Below are positions 11,107 to 19,880 of a stretch of DNA of 64,000 nucleotides, piece after piece. The notes beneath the pieces are model-generated. The model saw nothing but the letters and a program-made list of their open reading frames with translations, had not been told where the DNA came from and ran no database searches. Position 1 is the stretch's first letter. Each line of letters starts with the position of its first letter. This DNA is from Fereydounia khargensis (Eukaryota; Basidiomycota; Ustilaginomycetes; Urocystidales; Fereydouniaceae), in NCBI GenBank assembly GCA_026413255.1, contig JAOCZO010000012.1, positions 298,363 through 362,362 on the forward strand, given 5' to 3'. The translations under genes were made by a program, and so were the position numbers.

Positions 11107-11445
11107 TGCTCCATCATAGCAATCCTTTGCGAGCGTGACACCAAGTATTGCTGGGGTTGTGCTGTGGCAAAAGATGGCCCTGTTGAGTGCAAGCCCACGG
11201 ACAGGAAGGCATGTGAACAATGCCTCAAAGGGCGAAAGCCTTGCAATTTCGATGGCAGGTGTAAGTGATTATTCTTGTTATCCTTCTTCCTACCATTTCG
11301 CTAACCCTCAACTGATCTCAACGGAGTAGGGCAGATTCCGACCTACACGGATGGCGACAAGGAGGTCAAGACCTTCCTGTACAGATTCCTTATCGACTTG
11401 TTCTTTCGCTCTCCTGAGGGTTTTCGAAGGCGAAAGCCTTAAATG
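11107..11445 (+). pseudogene. Cys-rich zinc-cluster-like coding fragment between R2 repeats
   Basis: Reading from about 11107, the frame gives a dense Cys pattern including CERDTKYCWGC, ACEQC and GRKPCNFDG, resembling the Cys spacing of zinc-cluster or zinc-knuckle proteins. A good donor (GTAAGT at 11261), a CTAAC branch-point at 11301 and an acceptor ending at 11329 would splice to a short second exon ending TAA at about 11445 (QIPTYTDGDKEVKTFLYRF within it). No start codon with a sensible N-terminus is seen, so it is probably a remnant. It sits between the two R2 repeats. Confidence 0.35.
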
Positions 11446-11490
11446 GCACATGGTACTGTACATACAGTCAGAACGTTTGCGAGGTGTTCC

Positions 11491-11785
11491 TTCTTCCTTC
11501 TCAATCGTCTTGTTGCCTTGCTTTTGCATGATGTGTGTCCCACTCATTGGTCTGGAATGAGATTTTGCAACATATCGGAGCAGCGGCCACAACTTGTCGA
11601 AGCATACCTATGCCATTATCACGTAAGCAGGTGTGCGTCAGTCTCACCGAAGCAATACCCCCTTCTCTCAAAGCACTGGGGGGGCTACAGATGGGGCATG
11701 GGCCAACCCAAACCGAACTTGGCTGGCCGGATCGTATGAACTGGTTTGCGTGGCGGGGCATGGGGCAAGGGGCAAGGACGAAACC
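11491..11785 (+). repeat. Direct repeat R2, copy B
   Basis: Diverged second copy of 10563-10757, about 730 bp downstream in the same orientation, with an extra internal segment (about 11605-11700). Together the copies frame the Cys-rich fragment, as long terminal repeats would, but no TG...CA ends or target-site duplication were found. Confidence 0.75.
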
Positions 11786-11847
11786 TACCACACCCTGTCT
11801 CAGTGGTAATGCTGCAAGATGCTTTCATTTCTTCGTCTCAAGGTGAG

Positions 11848-14094
11848 CTATTGCGCGATGAGTTTTTCAAGCTGATCGAGTCCCGAACCCACAGCGTTGG
11901 GCGAGACAAGACTGCGAGCCGCCGCCAGCTGCCCGACCTGCACGAGGATATCTGTGTTGTCTGCTGGTGTCTTTCCTTGTCGATTGAGGAGGAAGAGTCC
12001 CGCGAGGATTGCGCCGGCGAAGCTGTCACCTGCACCGGTGGTGTTTACGACGGGTTTTTCTAGTGTGGGTGGTGGGTGATGTTTGACGGTGACGATTCCG
12101 TGTTCACCTGACGCGAGGGAGAGGACGCCCTTGCTTCCCAGTTTGACGAGGAGGATCTGGAACGTCTTGGCGTGGATGAACGCGAGTGCTTGTGCTAGTG
12201 TATCGTGGGCGATGAAGGGTGGAAGGGCGAGGTAGGAGCGCATGGAGCGCACGAGGTCGTCCGACTCTTGAGTGTGTGGCGGGAGTGTGCCGTGTTGTAC
12301 GGCGTGTGCGTGCATATGTTTGAGCTCGATCGCGTTCGGCGTGGCGATGGTCACGGGTCGACTTGGCGCGGCGTCAAGGATCGACGTTGACTTGGCCACA
12401 CTTGTGGGCTCGAACAGAGTCGTGGTCGACGATGGCAGTGCGGAGAGGATGGAGCGCAGGGTGTCGGCGCCCAAGTTACCGTCTAGGGCAGCGATGCATG
12501 GCGTACCTACGGGTGGGGATGCCGAGGCGATCTCCATATCCGCAACGCCAGAGACCAGGTCGCCGTCAGCAGAAAGCTGAAGACTACACACTGCCGTGCG
12601 CCCTCTAGAAGGCGGGATGAAAAGCCCGTCGATCCGCATGCCACGCTCAGCGGTGCCGCGCTCTAGCAAGTCGCCAAAACTATCGGCACCCCTGGCAGCG
12701 ACAAGCTTCACGGCGCGCGGAAAGGTGCTGCTGAGTACAGAGTGTGCAGCTTCAGCAACGTTGCGACCTACACCGCCGAGAGAGACGGATACCCGGCCTG
12801 GAAACGTTGTCGCACCAGCGGAACTGGATACATTCACGCTGGCTTGGGACGTGAGGTCGATCGCAGCTGCACCAAACACGACCACGTCGCCCTCTTGCTG
12901 TTCCTGGTTCAAAGAAGAATAGGGGGAATCTCGATTATGATTTCCAAGTTCTAGCTGGATCTTACATGGGTGAGAAGCTAGGCACTCACGTGCGGGGCCT
13001 GGAAACCAGGAGCATGAGAGTTGGCAGCGTCGCTCCAGTCTTTGCGCACGCGTTCCATCTCAGCTGCAGTTTGGGCGGCGACCTTGGCGTTGTTGACTAC
13101 GAGGGCGCGGTTACTCTCCTTGCTAGCGGGGATGAGTTGGGCGAGTCGCTTGAGGAGCCAAGGCGTAGCTTCTTTGCCACGCTTGTCGATACCTTGTTCG
13201 ACGGACTCGCGGACGGCCACTTCGACCTGAGCCTGGATCTGCTTGCCGACCGCCTCGAAGCTCTCGGGAATCGGGACGCCAAACACCTGCCCACTGCCCA
13301 GACCGAGCCGCTGGGTGAGGAGGATCGAAGTTGCCGCCTGCGTGAGAGAGCCAGCATAGGGTACGAAGAGGCCCGAGCTCGAGGTGTAGAATGCAGGGAA
13401 CTCTCCACTCGGGTTGAAGGTCTGGACGCCGACACCGTGGGTCTCGAGCACTTCGAGCGTGCGCGGAATGTCGAGGATCGACTTGGGGCCCGAGCAGAAG
13501 ACGGCGACGGGGGTGCGGCCCAGCTCGGTCAGGTCAGCGGACACGTCCATTGCTGGTATGGGTTCGCGCCTCAGTCAGGAGCGGCTTCTAATGCTGATAC
13601 GTGAGTGGTGGGAGACACTTACACGACTCGGCCCCACGGTGTACACCGCCGATTCCGCCAGTGGCAAAGATCTCAATGCCAGCCATGTGGGCGAGGAGCA
13701 TGGTTCCACTGACGGTGGTGCCGCCGATAGCATCTTTACCCTTGGCGAGGACGTGGGCAATGTCGCGTCTGCTAGCCTTGATGGCCGAGTTCTTAGCCGG
13801 GTCCTCGGCGCAGCGAGCGAGGGTTTCTAGGTGGGCCTGTTCGAGACCGACGGTAGGCTGGCCGTGCAGGAGGGCGATGGTAGCCGGCTCGGCGCCGTGT
13901 TCGCGCACGGTCTGCTCGAGCTCGAGTGCGACCTCGAGATTGTACGGATAGGGCAAGCCGTGGGTGATGATGGTCGACTCGAGCGCTACCACGGGTCGGT
14001 GCGCCTTGAGTGCGGACGAGACGCCCTGCGACAGACGGAGCGAAGCGTGCGGCGCAGGCCGAGCCTGCAATAGTCGGAGCGTGGGTCGAAGCAT
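11848..14094 (-). CDS. Fused pseudouridine-5'-phosphate glycosidase / pseudouridine kinase
   Basis: Exons 14094-13623, 13552-12990 and 12903-11848 give 696 aa. Residues about 25-340 are a PsuG/indigoidine-synthase-A-type glycosidase: VVALESTIITHGLPYP, the lysine-containing KASRRDIAHV segment, GGTTVSGTM and GGIGGVHRGAESSMDVSADL, the last restored only by splicing. Residues about 350-696 are a PfkB-family kinase with GGVGRNVAEAAH near its start and the anion-hole motif NTTGAGDSFAGA near its end. Together they would phosphorylate pseudouridine and split the phosphate to uracil and ribose 5-phosphate, i.e. pseudouridine salvage. This two-in-one order is known in eukaryotes. The N-terminus (MLRPTLRLLQARPAPHASLR) is Arg-rich without acidic residues, suggesting mitochondrial import. 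Confidence 0.92.
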
Positions 14095-14577
14095 CGCGGC
14101 GTGAGTGGCAGTAACAGCTGGGTGCTACCGCTCGCTGTCTCTGCTCAGGTTGCTTATATGGAGCCCCCAAAGGCCAAGGCGGAGCAAGTGGGGAAAGCTG
14201 CTGGAACCAATGAATGGTGGATACTGCAAGTCGTGGATGTCGGGAAGCCCGGATGTTCGGTCTTGCAGCGCACCAAAAAATTCCACATAGACAGGCGGCG
14301 GACAGGCGGACAGGCGGACAGGCAGACAGGCACAAGGCCACGCGTGCAGCGCCAGAGTGCAATGCAACTCGACAATGCAGCCCGCGGGGAACAAGCACCG
14401 CACCGTGCCGCCGAGTACAGTAACTTGACGGGAACAAGTGAACCAATGCACCGACCCAGACGCACTCACCACCACTCACAATGCAAGCCACAGCACCGGA
14501 ACCAGCACAGCCTATCATCGTCAGACGCAAATCATTCAACTGTATTCTTGCTGGTACGCCATGCATGCTCTCCATGT
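14095..14577. other. Intergenic: promoter of the pseudouridine gene with a minisatellite
   Basis: At about 14289-14333 an (ACAGGCGG)-like unit repeats several times, with a drift to CAGACAGGC. The rest shows no gene and contains the 3' flank of the Rieske/AIF gene. Confidence 0.6.
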
Positions 14578-16344
14578 CTACATTCGTGCTTCAAGCGACG
14601 TGAGGTCCACCGAAAGCGGGTTGGTTCCAGCCTTGATTGCGCTCAGCTTGGGCATCGCCTTGGCACGCAGAAGCTCACTGCTCTGTACCATCAGCGGATC
14701 GACGCCCATCGTGGCGACCGCGACCACCTCGTCACCCTTGGCGTAGTATGCAGCAAACTTGAGCTCCTCCGGCTTGCCGTCAATGTAGACATTGTCGTAC
14801 TGCGGACCACCACTGCCGCAGTATCGCAGCTGCGAGCCAAGTGCCGACCAAAAGATGGCCACCTTGTTAAAGTCCGTCTCTATGCCCGCCAGTGTCTTGG
14901 CCACCGCGCGACCGTGGTTGGAGGCCACGTTCCAGTGCTCGATTCGCGCGTGCGGAGATCCAGAGGTCGGGTAGGCAGCAATGTCACCCACAGCGAATAC
15001 GTCCTTGTGGCCGGGCACACGCAGCTTTGAGTCGACAGCGATGCCGCCATCCTTCTCCAGCTGGAAGCCCGAGTCCTTGAGGAAACCAGTCTCGGGTGCA
15101 ACACCTACGCCGAGGATCACAACGTCGGCATCCAGGGAAACCTCCTTACCCGACTCGTCCTTAATCACGACGGCCTTGACGCCAGACGAGGCATCGCCCT
15201 CGAGATGCGACACCGAGGCGCTCATGTAGAACTTGAGGCCGTTCTTGATCTGCGCCTTCATCAGGCCTTCACCAACCTCGGCGCCGAGAACACGCTCGAA
15301 TGGCACCTTCTCCATTCCAACCACCGACACGTTGGCACGCTTGGTGAGGGCAATGGCAGCCTCCATGCCAATAAAGCTTGAGCCCACGATGACTACGTTC
15401 TTCTTGGCGCCCTCGCCATCCTCGTTTCCGACTGCTGCGTTGATAGCCTTGGTGTCTGGGATCTGACGAAGCACGAGCACGTTGGGGAGATCGCCGCCCT
15501 TGATTGGGAGCCTCTTGGGCTTGCCACCGGTAGCAAGCACCAGCTGGTCGTATTCGATCTTGGAGCCGTCCTTGAGAGTGACGCTCTTGGCACTCGAGTC
15601 GACAGCAGTGACAGACGAGTCGACAAGCTTGACACCGAGCACATTGTTCAGGTGCGACCTGCTTCGCCAGGTGACCTTGTCAGCGTCAGAGATGAGCGCC
15701 TTGCTGAGCTTGGTTCGGTCAATGACGGCCTCCTCGGGTGAGATAATGGTGATGGATCCCTGGAAGCCACTCTTGCGGAGCTCCTCAACACAGTTGATAG
15801 CACCGGCACCGCCGCCGGCAATCACGACGCCCTTACCCTGCTTGATGCTCTGAACGCCTCCCTTGCACGAAGGAGCAACGCCAGGCTTGCCCTTGAGCTT
15901 TTCTGGGTCGGCAGTCACGTATACGTCGTCGCCTTCGACCTCAAGCTTGAGACTGAGGAGGCTGTCGAGGGCAGGAGCGTCTTCAATGTCACCGTTCTTG
16001 GCGTTGAAGCAAGCGCCGTGCCAGGGGCAGATCAGGCGTCCGTCACCAGTCAGGACACCGTTGACGAGGGGAGCACCGTAGTGAGTGCACTTGGCCGAGG
16101 TAGCGTAGAGGGTGCCCTTGACGTTGGATACGAGCACTTTGACGGCATCATCGCCCTCTCCAGCAAACGTGGCCTCCTTCATCTTGCCTACGCCAATCTC
16201 TTTCGCCGAGGCGACGCGAACTCGTTGCTCAGACATGATTGCTGTGTAGTGGGAGAAGAAGGAGCGCGAGACTTGGGTGCGGGATGGGATGCAAAGTGCA
16301 GCAGAGCGAATAGCGAGGCTAGTGCTGCCAAGCAAGAGAGGCAT
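14578..16344 (-). CDS. Rieske-type AIFM3-like NAD(P)H oxidoreductase
   Basis: Single exon, 588 aa from the ATG at 16344. A Rieske [2Fe-2S] domain carries C86-T-H88 and CPWHGACF (C106, H109). It is followed by a pyridine nucleotide-disulfide oxidoreductase with an FAD-binding glycine motif (VVIAGGGAGAINC), an NAD-binding motif (VVIVGSSFIGMEAA) and the second FAD motif (VFAVGDIAAYPT), then a reductase C-terminal domain. This is the AIFM3/apoptosis-inducing-factor-like layout. The first 36 residues (RSAALCIPSRTQVSRSFF) look like a mitochondrial presequence. A second ATG at 16236 (MSEQRVRV) would make a cytosolic form starting right at the Rieske domain. Electron donor and acceptor are unknown. 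Confidence 0.9.
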   Translation of the reverse strand: MPLLLGSTSLAIRSAALCIPSRTQVSRSFFSHYTAIMSEQRVRVASAKEIGVGKMKEATFAGEGDDAVKVLVSNVKGTLYATSAKCTHYGAPLVNGVLTGDGRLICPWHGACFNAKNGDIEDAPALDSLLSLKLEVEGDDVYVTADPEKLKGKPGVAPSCKGGVQSIKQGKGVVIAGGGAGAINCVEELRKSGFQGSITIISPEEAVIDRTKLSKALISDADKVTWRSRSHLNNVLGVKLVDSSVTAVDSSAKSVTLKDGSKIEYDQLVLATGGKPKRLPIKGGDLPNVLVLRQIPDTKAINAAVGNEDGEGAKKNVVIVGSSFIGMEAAIALTKRANVSVVGMEKVPFERVLGAEVGEGLMKAQIKNGLKFYMSASVSHLEGDASSGVKAVVIKDESGKEVSLDADVVILGVGVAPETGFLKDSGFQLEKDGGIAVDSKLRVPGHKDVFAVGDIAAYPTSGSPHARIEHWNVASNHGRAVAKTLAGIETDFNKVAIFWSALGSQLRYCGSGGPQYDNVYIDGKPEELKFAAYYAKGDEVVAVATMGVDPLMVQSSELLRAKAMPKLSAIKAGTNPLSVDLTSLEARM

Positions 16345-17063
16345 CAAACAGGTAGAAAGTGGTAGGTAATGGATGTGAGACTCTAGCTCACACGCAAGGA
16401 TGATGGACTTCCGGGGGGGGGGGGGGGGGAGGGTATGGTCGTTACCAACTTTATGAAGAGGGAGAGGAAGGGCCAATCCGATGCGAGCGTTTGCTAAGCT
16501 CACGCAGAGGCAGGCCACAACACACCGAAGAAATGGCGGGGATCGAGAGGGTCCATCCAAGCTTGGGCTCTGGCCATCTGTCAACCTGTTTGTCTGTCCG
16601 TCTTTCTGTCTTGCTCGGCTGCTCAGTCACGCACTCTGGTATCACTGCACTGCACGGAACTGAACTGCACCGTGACTGACTGACTGACTGACTGACTGAC
16701 TACCGTAACTGTGAGTGTGTTTTTCTGGGAACGTCATCTGTGTTGCTTGCTCAGTGGCTAGTAGCCCCTCCACATTTCGCGTCATGGCTCTGCGCTATCA
16801 ACAGCTGCAACCCAGCGGCACGGCACACCCGATTGTGGGAGGCCCGCTGGCTGACAAACGCGCCGTGCCGCATCGGATCACACAGACAGAACAGACAGAC
16901 ACGTGTGAGCTGCTCACCTGGCCGATCAACTCGTCCGATAAGAGCGCGCGTCCTGTGCTGCAAGAAGAAACTGGCCAAAAAAGAAGACATGGACGAGCCA
17001 GCGTCAGTTGGATGGACCCTGACTGACTGACCGACCAGGCCTTTCTTCTAGACACTAAACTTG
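16345..17063. other. Bidirectional promoter region with G17 and (TGAC)7
   Basis: A run of 17 G at 16413-16429 lies 69 bp upstream of the Rieske/AIF start. Seven perfect TGAC units occupy 16673-16700. No gene is seen. The region separates the divergent Rieske/AIF and NAT9-like genes. Confidence 0.75.
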
Positions 17064-17504
17064 ATGCGGGTCAATCGCGAAACGGTGCTGGTTGGCAGCA
17101 AGGTGGTTCTTGTGCCCTACAGGTGTGTCTACACTGTGTTCCTCCTAGCTTGTTCACTAGCAGTGCTGACCAGTGCCCGCAGAAAGGAGCACGTACCCAC
17201 CTATCATGAGTGGATGAAGGATCCCATAATCCAGGAGCAGACGGCTTCCGAACCGCTCTCGCTCGAGGAGGAGTACGAAATGCAGCGATCCTGGGCTGAG
17301 GATACTGACAGTGAGTCTATTGGCTACTTTGACCTTCCCGGTGGGCGATGTGATGACTAATACCAGCAATCATGAACCTGCTCAGAGCTAACGTTCATCA
17401 TCCTAGCCCGTGGCGACGCGAGTTCTTCTGGCAAGGTGGAGGATATGGTTGCCAATTCGAAGATGGTTGGCGACGTCAACATTTTCTTCAACGAGGCTGT
17501 AGCT

Positions 17505-17538
<34 letters not shown>

Positions 17539-18011
17539 GCCGTGTGGAGAACGGGACAGGCCAAAACCTCGCCCGCACCGTGACCGAGTACGATGCGGAG
17601 TGCGAGATTATGATTGCCGGTACGTCCCCTCTGTTCCCCATAGCCAGAATACCGACACTGACAACCGAGACTGGTCAACTCAACGCAGACCGAGAGCATC
17701 GCCGCGGTGGTCTGGCGCGAGAAGCTCTGCGCCTTATGATCCATTATGTGACGGGCAAGCCAACACCCTCAGCAACTGGCAATGTTCCGGCGTCACAGCT
17801 CCCCATCCCTCTCAACTGGCTGACATGCAAGATCTCACTTACAAACGAGCCTTCAATACGGCTGTTTGAAGGACTTGGCTTTGAGAAGGTCAAGGTCAGC
17901 GAGGTATGGCAGGAAGTGGAAATGCGGTACAAGCAAGCGCCAGCTGAGGCAGGCGAGAGCGCATTTGCCAATAGCCTAGTTGAGGTGCTCCACTGGCCTG
18001 TAAACGAGTAA
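17064..18011 (+). CDS. NAT9: NAT9-like GNAT N-acetyltransferase (4 exons)
   Basis: Exons 17064-17122, 17183-17310, 17386-17619 and 17689-18011 give 247 aa. After splicing the protein follows the NAT9 pattern: MRVNRETVLVGSKVVLVPY at the start, HEWMKDP, TASEPLSLEEEYEMQ and SWAEDTDKLTFIIL, then MVGDVNIFF, the acetyl-CoA loop region DREHRRGGLAREAL, and ISLTNEPSIRLFEGLGF. The family acetylates protein N-termini or tubulin-associated targets; the substrate here is unknown. An acidic run of 11 Asp encoded by GAT/GAC repeats at about 17508-17540 interrupts the domain between beta strands and probably varies between strains. Confidence 0.9.
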
Positions 18012-18079
18012 TGATCATCATTGTCGCAGGCGTAATCAAAACTGTACATTACATGGAGAGAATGCAAGGATCGGCTGCC

Positions 18080-18198
18080 ATCTGCGGCCATAGAATCGTG
18101 AAAGCACTGCATCCCGTCTGATCTGCAAAGTTAAGCACGATATCGCCTAGTCAGTACTGCGGTGGGGGACCACGTGGGAATCCTAGGTGCTGCAGTTC
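18080..18198 (+). rRNA. 5S ribosomal RNA (dispersed copy)
   Basis: About 118 nt carrying the conserved 5S core: GCATCCCGTCTGATCTGCAA, AGTTAAGCAC (box A region), GTACTGCGGTGGGGGACCAC and GGGAATCCTAGGTGCTG (box C region). The ends CTGCGG and CTGCAG pair to form helix I. A T-run beginning at 18199 follows directly, as expected for RNA polymerase III termination. It lies 68 bp after the NAT9-like stop codon on the same strand, not in an rDNA repeat. The exact 5' base is uncertain by 1-2 nt. Confidence 0.93.
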
Positions 18199-18834
18199 TC
18201 TTTTTACTTTTTGCACCCTTTGGCTCACATCTCTCCGCACGATCTCGGAGAAATGCTGCAAGCTAGCGTAGTTGGTGACTAACCTGCCTGCGCGCACGTC
18301 GGGGAAACGGTACAGCCCTGCGCAAGGGGAGAGGGGAAGAGAGAGAGGGTGGCGAGGCGAGGCGAGGGGCGGTCACGGGTCCAGCTGAGCGCAGTCAGGC
18401 ACGGCACGCGTTGTTCTGCGCTCGGACCGGCTAACTTTTTGCTGGGCGACACGCAGCGCGCCCGGGCCGGTGCCGCTATCCTGTTTGGACCGGCGCTGAA
18501 GAAGGTCGGAGGGTGTGACTTTGCGGGGATGGATTGGCTTGCTCCCTCCCCACAGCGGTCAGTGCCTGCAAGAAGCAACAAGGTTACCACACCACCATCA
18601 CATACGTGCTCTCAAAGGGACCAGCAACGCGCAGTCAGTCAGCCATATGTGAGTATTCCAAGACCAAGCCTTTTTCCAAACAGCTGCAGCTGCGTTGGGC
18701 CAGGTGTCGCTCTCGTCCCCCCGATCTTTTCCCCGCGTTTTCCTGACCACAATAAGTTATCACCTCTCGCTCTTCCGTCTGTCCCTACAACACCACCACC
18801 ACTATCCACCTTCCGCCATCCAGAAACCACATCC
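18199..18834. other. Intergenic upstream of Mpv17/PMP22 gene
   Basis: GC-rich first half with GGCGAGGCGAG repeats near 18350-18365, then a pyrimidine- and CCACCA-rich leader before the start at 18835. No gene is recognised. Confidence 0.6.
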
Positions 18835-19676
18835 ATGTCCGCCACCAAGCAGCTCACCACCAACCCCTTCCTTGCGAGGTATCTCGTGGCCCTCCAGGCC
18901 AACCCGCTGCGAACCAAGTGAGTCTTCTCCGCGTCTCGTGCCCTTCGGCCTTCTCCGGCGCGCGCGCACAACGCGTATGCTGATACGTCGGTCTGCACCA
19001 TTTCAGGATGATTACCTCTGGTATCCTCTCTGGTCTCGCTGAGGTGAGTACAAATCTTGTCACTGTCCCGCTAACATTCGACTGACCAGCACCGACACCA
19101 TAGATCCTCGCAGGTAAGCTGGCCGGTGTTCCCGCCACTCCCGCAACCAAGGGATCTTCAGCGCTGCAGCAGCAGCTCAGCGCGCTTGGCCTCAACGAGC
19201 GAGCGTACAAGATGTTCCTGTACGGCTTCTTCATCTCGGCGCCCATGGGCCACGTCCTTACTGGTCTCCTGCAAAAGGCGTTTGCCGGGCGCACCTCTAC
19301 TCGTGACAAGATCCTGCAGATCATCACGAGCAACCTTACCGTCTCGGTGTTTGCCAACATTGTCTACCTGAGCTGCATGGCCTACATCAACGGTGCCCGA
19401 GGAATCGAAAAGATCCAGAAGGCTGTCAAGGCCACCTTCCTCCCCGTCATGAAGGTCACCTGGATGACGAGCCCCGTCATGATTGCCGTCGCGCAGAACT
19501 ACCTCCCCGCAGAGGTCTGGGAGCCCTTCTTCACCTCCTGCCGATTCGTCCTCGCCACCTACTTTAACACGGTCGCAAAGAAGAAGCAGATGGCCCTCGC
19601 TCGCGCTGAGGCTGCCAAGGGAAAGGGCTCGACAGTCGACAAGGACCTCGCGAAGGGCGCCGCTCAGGGCAAGTAA
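18835..19676 (+). CDS. Mpv17/PMP22 family membrane protein (3 exons)
   Basis: Exons 18835-18917, 19007-19043 and 19104-19676 give 230 aa. The start FLARYLVALQANPLRTKMIT and the C-terminal signature (PVMKVTWMTSPVMIAVAQNY then LPAEVWEPFF) fit the Mpv17/PMP22 family of four-helix proteins of the peroxisomal or inner mitochondrial membrane. No mitochondrial presequence is evident, and the C-terminus is Lys-rich (AKGKGSTVDKDLAKG), so a peroxisomal PXMP2-like protein is the likelier guess. The tiny second exon (37 nt) keeps the frame exactly. Confidence 0.88.
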
Positions 19677-19880
19677 AGAAAAAGGATGCTCACGCTTCTC
19701 ACACCCGACTTTGTATCACTGTATCCGACTCTCTTCGACCTCTCTTCTCGAAATGCGAAACTCTGGTATCCGATTATAAATAGAGATCGGGCTGTCTGGC
19801 TGGCTGGCTGGCTGGCTGTCTATACACGTCAATCTAGTGTGCGGTATGCGAAACAAAGGTGGGGCCAAAGATCTACGCAT

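Noticed and set aside
14101-15030. 309-codon plus-strand ORF
   Set aside because: Its second half is antisense to the Rieske/AIF gene and its first half runs through minisatellite sequence.
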